NCBI GenBank assembly: GCA_900769885.1
Contig: CAAGIG010000053.1
Location: 1 to 15,616 of the forward strand
Reading direction: 5' to 3'
DNA: 15,616 bases
Source: Rikenellaceae bacterium
GTDB taxonomy: Bacteria > Bacteroidota > Bacteroidia > Bacteroidales > UBA932
Shown: positions 1-6,921 of the stretch, in pieces
How the letters are laid out: each line of letters starts with the position of its first letter
How positions within the stretch are numbered: position 1 is the stretch's first letter
Made by a program: the position numbers and the translations under genes
The notes under the pieces: generated by a model
Told to the model about the DNA's origin: nothing
The model's input: the letters and a program-made list of their open reading frames with translations, nothing else
Database searches by the model: none

Positions 1-959
1 ACCATAGGGTTGTTACCGATTCCGAGGAATCCCATCATCTCAACGTGTGCTGGAACTGATGAAGAACCTGCGAACTGTGCGTCAGAGTGCATACGACCCA
101 TAGTGTCGGTCATACCGTATGATGCAGGGCCTGCAGCCATATTGTCAGGGTGAAGGGTACGGCCTGTACCACCACCTGATGCTACTGAGAAATATTTTTT
201 GCCTTGCTCAACACACTCTTTTTTGTATGTGCCGGCTACTGGGTGTTGGAAACGGGTAGGGTTGGTAGAGTTTCCTGTGATAGATACATCTACACCTTCT
301 TTATGCATAATTGCAACACCTTCGCGAACATCGTTTGCACCGTAGCATCTTACTTTTGCACGAGGACCGTCGCTGTAAGCAACTTCACGAACGATATTCA
401 ATTCACCTGTTGCGTAATCAAAGTCGGTTTGAACGTATGTGAAACCGTTGATACGAGAGATGATAAGAGCTGCATCTTTTCCAAGACCATTAAGGATACA
501 ACGCAAAGGTTCTTTACGAACTTTGTCAGCTTTAGCTGCGATTTTGATAGCACCTTCAGCAGCTGCAAATGATTCGTGACCTGCAAGGAAAGCGAAACAT
601 TTGGTCTCTTCACGAAGAAGACGTGCAGCAAGATTACCGTGGCCAAGACCTACTTTACGATCGTCAGCAACAGAACCGGGGATACAGAATGCCTGAAGAC
701 CTACGCCGATAGCTTCAGCAGCATCAGCAGCATTTGTGCAACCTCTCTTGATAGCGATTGCAGCACCTACAACGTATGCCCATTTAGCGTTTTCAAAACA
801 GATGGGTTGGGTCTCTTCGCAAGTTTTATAAGGGTCAAGGCCTGCTGCCTCGCAGATTTGGTTAGCCTCTTCAATGCTTTGGATTCCCTCTGCATTAAGA
901 ACTGCAAGAATTTGTTTGATTCTTCTATCTTGGCTTTCAAATTTTACTTCTCTAATCAT
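1..959 (-). CDS. GGGtGRT family protein (3' end cut by window edge)
   Basis: The reverse-strand frame is open from the ATG at 957-959 to the left edge, giving 319 complete codons. It encodes the motif that names the family, GGGTGRT, at residues 262-268 (bases 156-176), so the family call is secure. The molecular function of the family is unknown to me. The protein is cytosolic-looking, without signal peptide or membrane segment. It has several cysteines in its N-terminal half (residues 36, 47, 54, 74, 92), two of them in the segment CEETQPIC, which could suit metal or Fe-S binding; that is inference. A strong Shine-Dalgarno (GGAGG, 967-971) fixes the start. It lies 12 bp downstream of the NifU-like scaffold gene on the same strand, so the two are almost certainly co-transcribed and probably work together. 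The last visible residues are GNNPM, and only a short C-terminal part is likely missing. Confidence 0.92.
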   Translation of the reverse strand, partial: MIREVKFESQDRRIKQILAVLNAEGIQSIEEANQICEAAGLDPYKTCEETQPICFENAKWAYVVGAAIAIKRGCTNAADAAEAIGVGLQAFCIPGSVADDRKVGLGHGNLAARLLREETKCFAFLAGHESFAAAEGAIKIAAKADKVRKEPLRCILNGLGKDAALIISRINGFTYVQTDFDYATGELNIVREVAYSDGPRAKVRCYGANDVREGVAIMHKEGVDVSITGNSTNPTRFQHPVAGTYKKECVEQGKKYFSVASGGGTGRTLHPDNMAAGPASYGMTDTMGRMHSDAQFAGSSSVPAHVEMMGFLGIGNNPM

Positions 960-966
960 AATCTTT

Positions 967-971
967 CCTCC
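967..971 (-). promoter_or_regulatory. Shine-Dalgarno of the GGGtGRT gene
   Basis: On the minus strand the sequence GGAGG lies 7 bases before the ATG at 959, in the 12-bp gap after the NifU-like stop codon. Few genes in this window carry such a strong site, so this gene may be translated well. Confidence 0.7.
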
Positions 972-1673
972 TTATTCGTTACGTGGGTCAATATATTTAA
1001 CTGCACCCTGCTCAGCAGAGAAGCGACCGTATGTACCAGTTACTTTCTTTAGTGCTTCGTTGGCATCGGTTCCTTTTTTGATCTCTTCCATAAATTTGCC
1101 AAGGTGAACAAATTCATATCCGATAATCTCATCATTTTTGTCAAGAGCAATTCTTGAGCAATATCCTTCAGCCATTTCAAGGTAGCGGGGACCTTTTGCC
1201 AATGTTCCGAACATAGTACCAACCTGGCTTCTTAGACCTTTGCCCAAATCTTCAAGACCTGCACCTACAGGAAGACCGCCTTCAGAGAAAGCAGATTGTG
1301 TTCTTCCGTATACAATCTGTAGGAAAAGTTCGCGCATTGCAGTATTGATTGCATCGCAAACAAGGTCTGTATTAAGAGCTTCCAACAAAGTTTTGCCAGG
1401 AAGAATTTCTGATGCCATAGCAGCAGAGTGAGTCATACCTGAACAACCGATTGTTTCAATTAGAGCCTCTTGTATGATACCATCTTTAACATTCAATGTC
1501 AATTTGCACGCACCTTGCTGAGGAGCGCACCAACCTACTCCGTGGGTAAGACCTGAGATATCGGTAATCTCTTTGCTTTTTACCCATTTGCCTTCTTGAG
1601 GAATAGGTGCGGGGCCGTGGTTGGCACCCTTAGCTACGCAACACATATGTTGCACTTCGTGTGAGTAAATCAT
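972..1673 (-). CDS. IscU/NifU-like iron-sulfur cluster scaffold protein
   Basis: This 233-residue protein has an IscU/NifU-N-like core. The segment after VGWC (residues 46-49), the KLTLNVKDGII strand (57-67), and the IGCSG motif with Cys77 align with IscU around its first and second cluster ligands. Scaffolds of this fold assemble Fe-S clusters and pass them to apo-proteins in the cytosol. Differences from classical IscU are visible. The position of IscU Cys37 aligns with Gln52, with cysteines at 49 and 56 beside it, and no KxHCS motif follows. Other cysteines are at 11, 12, 106 and 172. The protein is also much longer than the roughly 130-residue IscU, with an extra C-terminal domain from about residue 125. 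It sits directly upstream of the GGGtGRT gene, a pairing I recall from other Bacteroidota, which suggests a dedicated scaffold. The start at 1673 gives a normal N-terminus, and a weak AAGAAA ribosome site precedes it. Confidence 0.85.
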   Translation of the reverse strand: MIYSHEVQHMCCVAKGANHGPAPIPQEGKWVKSKEITDISGLTHGVGWCAPQQGACKLTLNVKDGIIQEALIETIGCSGMTHSAAMASEILPGKTLLEALNTDLVCDAINTAMRELFLQIVYGRTQSAFSEGGLPVGAGLEDLGKGLRSQVGTMFGTLAKGPRYLEMAEGYCSRIALDKNDEIIGYEFVHLGKFMEEIKKGTDANEALKKVTGTYGRFSAEQGAVKYIDPRNE

Positions 1674-1699
1674 TTTTTCTTTAAATATTTGTTTAAAAA

Positions 1700-3004
1700 T
1701 TAGCCAATAAAGTGGAAGTGAGGACCGAAGCGTTCAAATGCAGCTTTGTCCAAAGCTTCTCTGTGGTCAGGATGAGCAACGCTGATGATAAGTTTTGCTC
1801 TCTCCTGAAGTGATTTTCCGTATAGGTTGACAGCACCATACTCAGTTACAAACCAGTGGATGTGGTTACGGGTGGTAACAACACCTGCGCCCAAGTTCAA
1901 AACAGGAGCAATTTTACTTACACCTTTATTTGTTACTGAAGGCATTGCGATAATAGCTTTACCGCCTTTTGATTGTGATGCACCATAGATGAAGTCGATT
2001 TGTCCACCGACACCTGAATAGAATGTTGTTCCAAGTGAGTCAGCACAAACCTGACCTGTAATATCAACTTGTAGAGCAGAGTTGATAGCTGTAACTTTAG
2101 GGTTTTTAGCGATGATGAATGGATCGTTGGTGTATCCTACGTCCATCATTGCCACCATAGGGTTGTCATCGATGAAGTCATAAACTTTTTGAGAACCCAT
2201 AAGGAATGTTGAAACAAGTTTACCTCTGTCGATAGCTTTTTCAGCACCGTTGATAACACCTTTTTCTACCAATGGAAGAACACCGTCTGCAAACATTTCG
2301 GTGTGGATACCAAGATTTTTGTGGTTGCCCAATTGAGCCAAAACTGCATTGGGAATAGCACCGATACCCATTTGAAGGGTAGCACCATCTTCAATGAGAG
2401 CAGCACAGTTATTACCGATAGCGGTCTCAATTTCAGAAGGTTCTGAGAAATGGGCAGGCTCAAGTTCTGAATCACATTCAACGAAAATATCAATCATTGA
2501 AAGAGGAATCATTGCATCACCAAAAGCACGTGGAACGTGTTTGTTTACAACTGCAATAACATACTCTGCACATTCGATAGCAGCAAGAGTTGCATCTACA
2601 GAAGTTCCCAAAGAGACATATCCGTGTTTGTCAGGAAGTGATACCTGAATCATTGCAACGTTACAAGGAACAACACCTGAACGATATAGTTTTTGAGTTT
2701 CGCTTAGGAAGATTGGAATATAGTCAGCATATCCTGCTTGTACGCTTTTGCGGACATTGCCACCTACGAAGAATGCCTGATGGAAGAAAATTCCTTCATA
2801 TTTTGCATCGGTGTAAGGTGCAGCACCTTCTGTATGCAAGTGGTGGATGCGTACATCTCTAAGTTCGCCGGCATCACCTCTGCGGCAAAGAGCATCAATA
2901 AGAACTTTAGGAGCACTTGCTACACTGCTGAAGTGAATGTGGTCACCAGACTTAACAACCTTAACGGCCTCGTCTGCAGAAACGAAATTAATATTTTTAT
3001 ACAT
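1700..3004 (-). CDS. CoA-transferase, 4-hydroxybutyrate/acetyl-CoA hydrolase family
   Basis: This complete 434-residue protein has the length and architecture of class I CoA-transferases of the Cat2/AbfT/butyryl-CoA:acetate group. They move CoA between acyl-CoA and a free acid, commonly acetate, through a glutamyl-CoA thioester. Glu236 in GIHTEMFADG is the expected catalytic glutamate, corresponding to Glu238 of the Clostridium aminobutyricum enzyme. The glycine-rich loop SGVGGQIDF (330-338) and the GIGAIPNAVL segment (213-222) are also present. The exact substrate (4-hydroxybutyrate, butyrate, propionate or succinate) cannot be read from sequence. An acetyl-CoA hydrolase role is possible but less likely given the resemblance to transferases. 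It is the first gene of the leftward cluster. A 26-bp gap leads to the scaffold gene, so co-transcription is likely. There is no signal peptide, so the enzyme is cytosolic. Confidence 0.9.
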   Translation of the reverse strand: MYKNINFVSADEAVKVVKSGDHIHFSSVASAPKVLIDALCRRGDAGELRDVRIHHLHTEGAAPYTDAKYEGIFFHQAFFVGGNVRKSVQAGYADYIPIFLSETQKLYRSGVVPCNVAMIQVSLPDKHGYVSLGTSVDATLAAIECAEYVIAVVNKHVPRAFGDAMIPLSMIDIFVECDSELEPAHFSEPSEIETAIGNNCAALIEDGATLQMGIGAIPNAVLAQLGNHKNLGIHTEMFADGVLPLVEKGVINGAEKAIDRGKLVSTFLMGSQKVYDFIDDNPMVAMMDVGYTNDPFIIAKNPKVTAINSALQVDITGQVCADSLGTTFYSGVGGQIDFIYGASQSKGGKAIIAMPSVTNKGVSKIAPVLNLGAGVVTTRNHIHWFVTEYGAVNLYGKSLQERAKLIISVAHPDHREALDKAAFERFGPHFHFIG

Positions 3005-3039
3005 ATCTGTGTTTTATTTGGTTTGTCTCAAAAATCGTA

Positions 3040-3073
3040 CAAAGTTACAAAACATTCTTTATATATTTGCAAA
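3040..3073 (-). promoter_or_regulatory. Candidate promoter for the CoA-transferase cluster
   Basis: Read on the minus strand, TAACTTTG at 3040-3047 fits the Bacteroidota -7 consensus TAnnTTTG. A TTTG at 3070-3073 could be the -33 element, with a 22-bp spacer, slightly longer than the usual 19-21. It lies about 35 bp before the ATG at 3004. Motif match only; not proven. Confidence 0.5.
3062..3069 (+). promoter_or_regulatory. Candidate -7 element upstream of mazG
   Basis: TATATTTG matches TAnnTTTG exactly and lies 21 bp before the mazG ATG. I find no good TTTG -33 element at the right distance. The element sits inside the spacer of the opposing candidate promoter, so the two would be mutually exclusive if both are used. 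Confidence 0.4.
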
Positions 3074-3090
3074 TAATAATCAAGGTAATT

Positions 3091-3921
3091 ATGAGCAAAA
3101 TGGAAATGAGCACAAGAGAGGAGAAAATGGCTGCCTTTGGCAGACTCCTCGATGTAATGGATGAACTCAGGGAAAAATGTCCCTGGGATAGAAAGCAAAC
3201 CATTGAATCTCTTAGGCCTCAGACAATTGAAGAGACATACGAATTGAGTGATGCTATATTGAAAGGTGATTTGAGAGAGTTGTCAAAGGAGATTGGAGAT
3301 GTTTTGTTACACGTGGTTTTTTATGCAAAAATTGGTTCCGAAAAGGGAGAATTCGATATAGTGGATGTCATAAACAGACTTTGCGACAAGCTGATATACC
3401 GTCATCCTCACGTTTTTGGAGAGAAACAAGTTGCTGATGCAGCAGAAGTTGTTAAAAATTGGGAACAATTGAAAACTACCGAAAAGGATGGTAATAAAAG
3501 GGTTCTTTCGGGTGTTCCTCAGACACTTCCACCTCTTTTGAAGGCATACAGAATGCAGGATAAAGCCCGTGCGGTGGGATTTGACTGGGAAGAAAAATCT
3601 CAGGTTTGGGATAAAGTTGCTGAGGAGTTGGGAGAATTTCATCAGGAGTTGGATAAATTGAATCCTGCTGAACCTGAGTCTGTGGTCAAAGCAGAGGGTG
3701 AACTTGGAGATTTGCTTTTCTCAATTGTAAATGCTGCCCGTTTGTACGACCTCAATCCCGATACAGCATTGGAGATGACTTGTGCAAAATTCCGTCGCCG
3801 TTTTACATATCTCGAGGAACAAACAATCAGAAAGGGGCTCTCTTTGAAGGAGATGACACTTGCTCAGATGGATGCAATCTGGGATGAAGCAAAGAGATTG
3901 GAGAGGGTAGAGGAGAAATAA
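3091..3921 (+). CDS. mazG: MazG nucleoside triphosphate pyrophosphohydrolase
   Basis: This protein hydrolyses (d)NTPs to NMP and pyrophosphate and is thought to clean damaged or excess nucleotides from the pool. With the start at 3091 it has 276 residues, as in the two-domain E. coli type. CPWD (30-33) opens the first MazG domain. Its Mg-binding EExxE...ExxD set is Glu47/Glu48/Glu51 with Glu67/Asp70. The second domain repeats the pattern at Glu178/Glu179/Glu182 with Glu204/Asp207, so both metal sites look intact. An in-frame ATG at 3067 would overlap the candidate -7 element and add a non-conserved leader, so I chose 3091, which is preceded by AAGG. It is the first gene of the plus-strand run; tcdA starts 13 bp after its stop. 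There is no sign of a partner antitoxin or toxin; this is the housekeeping form. Confidence 0.95.
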   Translation: MSKMEMSTREEKMAAFGRLLDVMDELREKCPWDRKQTIESLRPQTIEETYELSDAILKGDLRELSKEIGDVLLHVVFYAKIGSEKGEFDIVDVINRLCDKLIYRHPHVFGEKQVADAAEVVKNWEQLKTTEKDGNKRVLSGVPQTLPPLLKAYRMQDKARAVGFDWEEKSQVWDKVAEELGEFHQELDKLNPAEPESVVKAEGELGDLLFSIVNAARLYDLNPDTALEMTCAKFRRRFTYLEEQTIRKGLSLKEMTLAQMDAIWDEAKRLERVEEK

Positions 3922-3924
3922 ACC

Positions 3925-3929
3925 GGAGG
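3925..3929 (+). promoter_or_regulatory. Shine-Dalgarno that decides the tcdA start
   Basis: GGAGG at 3925-3929 overlaps the in-frame GTG at 3929 and lies 5 bases before the ATG at 3935. A ribosome bound there would start at the ATG, so the shorter start is preferred. Confidence 0.65.
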
Positions 3930-3934
3930 TGAGT

Positions 3935-4672
3935 ATGTGGTTGGAGAGAACAGAACTGCTGATTGGTGCCGAATCACTGGAGTTTTTGAAAAATTCGACA
4001 GTTGCAATTGTCGGGGTTGGCGGTGTAGGTGGTTATGCGGCGGAGATGATAGTCCGGGCAGGAGTGGGAAGAGTTATAATTGTGGATGCCGATGTGGTCT
4101 CTGAATCGAATAAAAACAGGCAACTTCTGGCACTCGATTCGACTATGGGGCAGTCTAAGGTGAAAGTCCTTTCGCAAAGGCTTAAAGATATTAATCCACA
4201 GCTGGATATCGTTCCGGTAGAGGAGTATCTGACAGAGGAAAATGTGGGGGCATTGCTCGAGGGTGCTGCGGCCGGGAAAAAGATAGATTTTCTGGTAGAT
4301 GCAATTGATACTCTGGCTCCGAAAATAGCCCTCATCTCGTATTGTGTTTCCGGTGCAATTCCATTGGTGAGTTCAATGGGCTCAGGAGCTAAGTTTGATG
4401 CTACAAAAGTTAGAATTGCAGATTTGTCAAAATCATATAACTGTCCGTTGGCTTATATTTTGAGAAAGAAACTGCGCAAAGTGGGCATACATAAAGGATT
4501 TAAGGTTGTCTTTTCTGAAGAACTTCCTGAAAGAGAAGCTATTGTGCCTACAGAAGGGGAGAGAAACAAAAAGTCTCAGGTAGGGACTATTTCATATCTT
4601 CCACCCGTTTTCGGATGTGTGTGCGCACAGGCCGCTTTGACATTTTTGATTGAAAAAAGTAAAAATAATTAG
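3935..4672 (+). CDS. tcdA: tRNA threonylcarbamoyladenosine dehydratase (TcdA/CsdL)
   Basis: This E1-like (ThiF/MoeB fold) enzyme activates the t6A base at position 37 of ANN-decoding tRNAs with ATP and dehydrates it to cyclic t6A. The 245-residue protein shows the nucleotide loop GVGGVGG (27-33), the acidic strand VDADVV (50-55), the ATP-contacting SNKNRQ (57-62), and the conserved C-terminal segment VGTISYLPPVFG. It lacks the C-terminal sulfur-carrier-activating region of ThiF/MoeB. This combination and the length fit TcdA rather than ThiF, MoeB or HesA. The start at the ATG of 3935 is set by the upstream GGAGG. The gene is tightly spaced between mazG (13 bp) and the acyltransferase gene (2 bp), so it is part of one transcript. 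Confidence 0.92.
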   Translation: MWLERTELLIGAESLEFLKNSTVAIVGVGGVGGYAAEMIVRAGVGRVIIVDADVVSESNKNRQLLALDSTMGQSKVKVLSQRLKDINPQLDIVPVEEYLTEENVGALLEGAAAGKKIDFLVDAIDTLAPKIALISYCVSGAIPLVSSMGSGAKFDATKVRIADLSKSYNCPLAYILRKKLRKVGIHKGFKVVFSEELPEREAIVPTEGERNKKSQVGTISYLPPVFGCVCAQAALTFLIEKSKNN

Positions 4673-4674
4673 TA

Positions 4675-5790
4675 ATGAGATATACTCTGAGAGAGGTGGT
4701 AGGCAAGTCTGATTTCAGAAAATTTATAGAGTTGCCTTACCGTTTGTATAAGAACACTCCGCAATATGTTCCAAATTTGAGAAGTGATGAACGTTCGATT
4801 TTTACGAATGCCCCTTCTTTGGAGTATTGCAAACTGAAAATGTGGATTGTTCTCGATGGGAAAAGGGTTGTAGGCAGGGTTGCCGGAATTATAAATCCGA
4901 GGTATAATGATTTGCACAACAGAGAGTGTGCAAGATTCGGATGGATTGAGTTTGAGGAAGATATAGAGATTGCGAGACTTCTTTTGCAGGGGGTGGAGCA
5001 ATGGGCAAAAAGTGAGGGGATGACCCAGGTTCACGGCCCGATGGGGTACAATACTTGGTACAAGCAGGGGATGTTGGTAAGTGGTTTTGAAAATACCCCT
5101 CCTGTAAATTGTATCTGGAATTTTCCTTATTATCCCAAGTTTCTCAATGAACTGGGATATCAGAAGGAGTCAGACTGGATTCAATACATTTTGCCTGCAG
5201 GTCAAGGTGTTTCTGAGAAACTGGAGCATATCTCTACGGTGTTGATGAAAAGATATCCGTTCTCTTTTGTGGATGTTAGGGAGATAAAAAACAATATGGA
5301 TTTGGTGGAGAAATTTTTCAGTACTTACAACGAAACCTTTCGTAAAGTTCCCTATTTTGTTCCATTGACAGACAAGGAGATAGAGGTTTTGGGCAAATCG
5401 TATATCAAACTTCTCAGACCCGAGATCAACTGTTTTGTTATGGATGATAAAAGGAGAATTGCCGCATACGGAATCTGCTTCCCTTCGATGTCTGAAGGGT
5501 ATAAAAAGGCAAAAGGGAGATTGTTTCCATTCGGATGGTATCATATACTCAAATCGTTCAGAAAGTATGATACTATAGATTTGATGATGGTAGGGGCAGA
5601 TCCAGCTTGGCAAAATAAAGGTGTCTCGGCTATTTTTCACAATAAATTGGCTAATGAGTTTGCTGCTCGGGGAATTAAATTCGGTGTGACTAATCCTCAG
5701 AATGAGAGCAATTTAGCGATAAAAGTGTGGGACGATTATAAAGATAAGGAACTTTTTATGAGACGCAGGTGCTTTGTGAAAAGCATATAG
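4675..5790 (+). CDS. Orphan GNAT-type acyltransferase, YghO-like
   Basis: This is a 371-residue soluble protein. The N-terminal segment FIELPYRLYKNTPQYVPNL (17-35) and the following strands resemble the YghO-like group of uncharacterised N-acetyltransferase-fold proteins. The central HGPMGYN (120-126) is typical of that group. The C-terminal half has a GNAT-like acyl-CoA site: a strand IDLMMVGADP (301-310), then QNKGVSA (313-319), close to the Q/RxxGxG/A pyrophosphate loop, and NPQNESN (340-346). This suggests two tandem GNAT folds, the second probably binding acyl-CoA. The substrate is unknown and I do not assign one. Its ATG is 2 bp after the tcdA stop, so translation may be coupled, and prfA follows after 45 bp. 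Function by association with tRNA modification and termination is speculation only. Confidence 0.75.
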   Translation: MRYTLREVVGKSDFRKFIELPYRLYKNTPQYVPNLRSDERSIFTNAPSLEYCKLKMWIVLDGKRVVGRVAGIINPRYNDLHNRECARFGWIEFEEDIEIARLLLQGVEQWAKSEGMTQVHGPMGYNTWYKQGMLVSGFENTPPVNCIWNFPYYPKFLNELGYQKESDWIQYILPAGQGVSEKLEHISTVLMKRYPFSFVDVREIKNNMDLVEKFFSTYNETFRKVPYFVPLTDKEIEVLGKSYIKLLRPEINCFVMDDKRRIAAYGICFPSMSEGYKKAKGRLFPFGWYHILKSFRKYDTIDLMMVGADPAWQNKGVSAIFHNKLANEFAARGIKFGVTNPQNESNLAIKVWDDYKDKELFMRRRCFVKSI

Positions 5791-5793
5791 TCT

Positions 5794-5812
5794 TAAATTT
5801 GTATTATATTTG
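5794..5812 (+). promoter_or_regulatory. Two overlapping-region -7-like elements before prfA
   Basis: TAAATTTG (5794-5801) and TATATTTG (5805-5812) both match TAnnTTTG in the 45-bp gap before prfA. The only nearby TTTG (5773-5776) is 17 bp from the first and 28 bp from the second, neither an ideal spacer. prfA may have its own promoter besides read-through from the upstream genes. Confidence 0.4.
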
Positions 5813-5835
5813 CAGATTATTTGAGAAAAGTATAT

Positions 5836-6921
5836 ATGAGTGCAGAATATCCATTAGTAGACAAACTTCAGGAATTGAAGAAAAAATATTTGAACCTTTC
5901 AGAGCAACTCTCTGATCCCGAGGTGATGGGTGATATGAAAAAATTCATCCAATTGAACAAGGAATATCGTGAGTTGGAACCAATTGTTGCCGCTGCTGAC
6001 AAGTATTGCAAAATGGTTCAGGATCTCGAAGGTGCCAAAGAGATTCTTTTGAATGAAAAGGATGAAGACCTTAGAGATTTGGCAAAAGAGGAATTGAGTG
6101 CCATCGAGTCTGAAATCCCCGGTATGGAAGAGGAAATCAAATTGTTGCTTATCCCTAAAGATCCTCAGGATGACAAGAATGCAATCCTTGAAATCCGTGG
6201 TGGTACAGGTGGTGATGAAGCTGCAATTTTTGCAGGAGACCTTTACAGAATGTATGCTAAATTCTGTGAGAAGAAAGGTTGGAAAATGGAAATCAACAGT
6301 CAGTCTGAAGGTGCTTCGGGTGGATATAAGGAAATTATTCTAAAAGTTTCAGGACAAGGTGTTTACGGTGTTTTGAAATATGAAAGTGGTGTCCATCGTG
6401 TACAAAGGGTTCCTCAAACCGAGACCCAAGGTCGTGTACACACCTCTGCCTCATCTATCGTTGTCCTTCCTGAAGCGGATGAATTTGACGTGGAATTGAA
6501 TATGAACGATATCCGTAAAGATACCTTCTGTTCTTCTGGTCCCGGCGGACAGTCTGTGAATACCACATATTCGGCTATCCGTTTGACCCACATCCCTACA
6601 GGTCTGGTGGTTCAATGTCAGGATGAAAAGTCACAATTGAAAAACTTTGACAAAGCTCTTGCTGAACTTCGTACCCGTCTTTACAATATGGAGTATGAGA
6701 AGTATCTCAATGAGATGTCCAAGAAACGTAAAACAATGGTGGCAACAGGTGACCGTTCGGCAAAAATCCGTACCTACAACTATCCTCAATCGAGGGTTAC
6801 CGATCACCGTATAAACTATACAATGTATAACCTCCCTGTATTTATGGATGGTGATATTCAGGAGGTTATCGATCAATTGCAAATCGCAGAAAACGCTGAA
6901 AGACTTAAGGCTGAGGAGTAA
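5836..6921 (+). CDS. prfA: Peptide chain release factor 1
   Basis: RF1 recognises UAA and UAG in the ribosomal A site and triggers hydrolysis of peptidyl-tRNA. With the ATG at 5836 the protein has 361 residues, the usual RF1 length. The GGQ motif that enters the peptidyl-transferase centre is at 237-239 in SSGPGGQSVNTTYSA. The stop-codon-reading PxT tripeptide is PQT at 193-195 in VQRVPQTETQGRVHTSA, which identifies RF1 rather than RF2 (SPF). The N-terminal coiled-coil region and the C-terminal domain (GDRSAKIRTYNYPQSRVTDHR segment, about 305-325) are complete. An upstream in-frame TTG at 5821 would only add five residues and is not needed. The last 17 bases overlap the 3' end of the convergent uvrA gene. 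Confidence 0.97.
   Translation: MSAEYPLVDKLQELKKKYLNLSEQLSDPEVMGDMKKFIQLNKEYRELEPIVAAADKYCKMVQDLEGAKEILLNEKDEDLRDLAKEELSAIESEIPGMEEEIKLLLIPKDPQDDKNAILEIRGGTGGDEAAIFAGDLYRMYAKFCEKKGWKMEINSQSEGASGGYKEIILKVSGQGVYGVLKYESGVHRVQRVPQTETQGRVHTSASSIVVLPEADEFDVELNMNDIRKDTFCSSGPGGQSVNTTYSAIRLTHIPTGLVVQCQDEKSQLKNFDKALAELRTRLYNMEYEKYLNEMSKKRKTMVATGDRSAKIRTYNYPQSRVTDHRINYTMYNLPVFMDGDIQEVIDQLQIAENAERLKAEE

Noticed and set aside
576..1052. Plus-strand open frame of 158 codons
   Set aside because: It runs antisense across the GGGtGRT and NifU-like genes, both of which have strong family motifs. Its product is Ser/Cys-rich and looks like nothing known, as expected from a complement frame.
1674..1699. AT-rich gap between the CoA-transferase and scaffold genes as a terminator
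   Set aside because: There is no stable GC stem; it is only A/T runs, and the genes are in the same direction.
2154..2166. A 13-bp direct repeat shared with bases 1-13 (ACCATAGGGTTGT)
   Set aside because: Both copies encode Asn-Pro-Met-Val in unrelated proteins on the minus strand. This is coincidence of codons, not a mobile-element or attachment repeat.
3005..3090. Riboswitch or small RNA in the divergent gap
   Set aside because: At 86 bp shared by two promoters there is no room for a known riboswitch, and I see no conserved stem structure.
3091..3921. MazG as part of a toxin-antitoxin or phage-defence locus
   Set aside because: It is the complete two-domain housekeeping form, and the neighbours are tcdA, an acyltransferase and prfA. 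No mazEF or defence genes are nearby.
4669..5034. Minus-strand open frame of 121 codons
   Set aside because: It is antisense to the start of the acyltransferase gene and the tcdA end, with no motif or start signal.
5170..5640. Minus-strand open frame of 156 codons
   Set aside because: It is antisense to the middle of the acyltransferase gene, without ribosome site or recognisable motifs.
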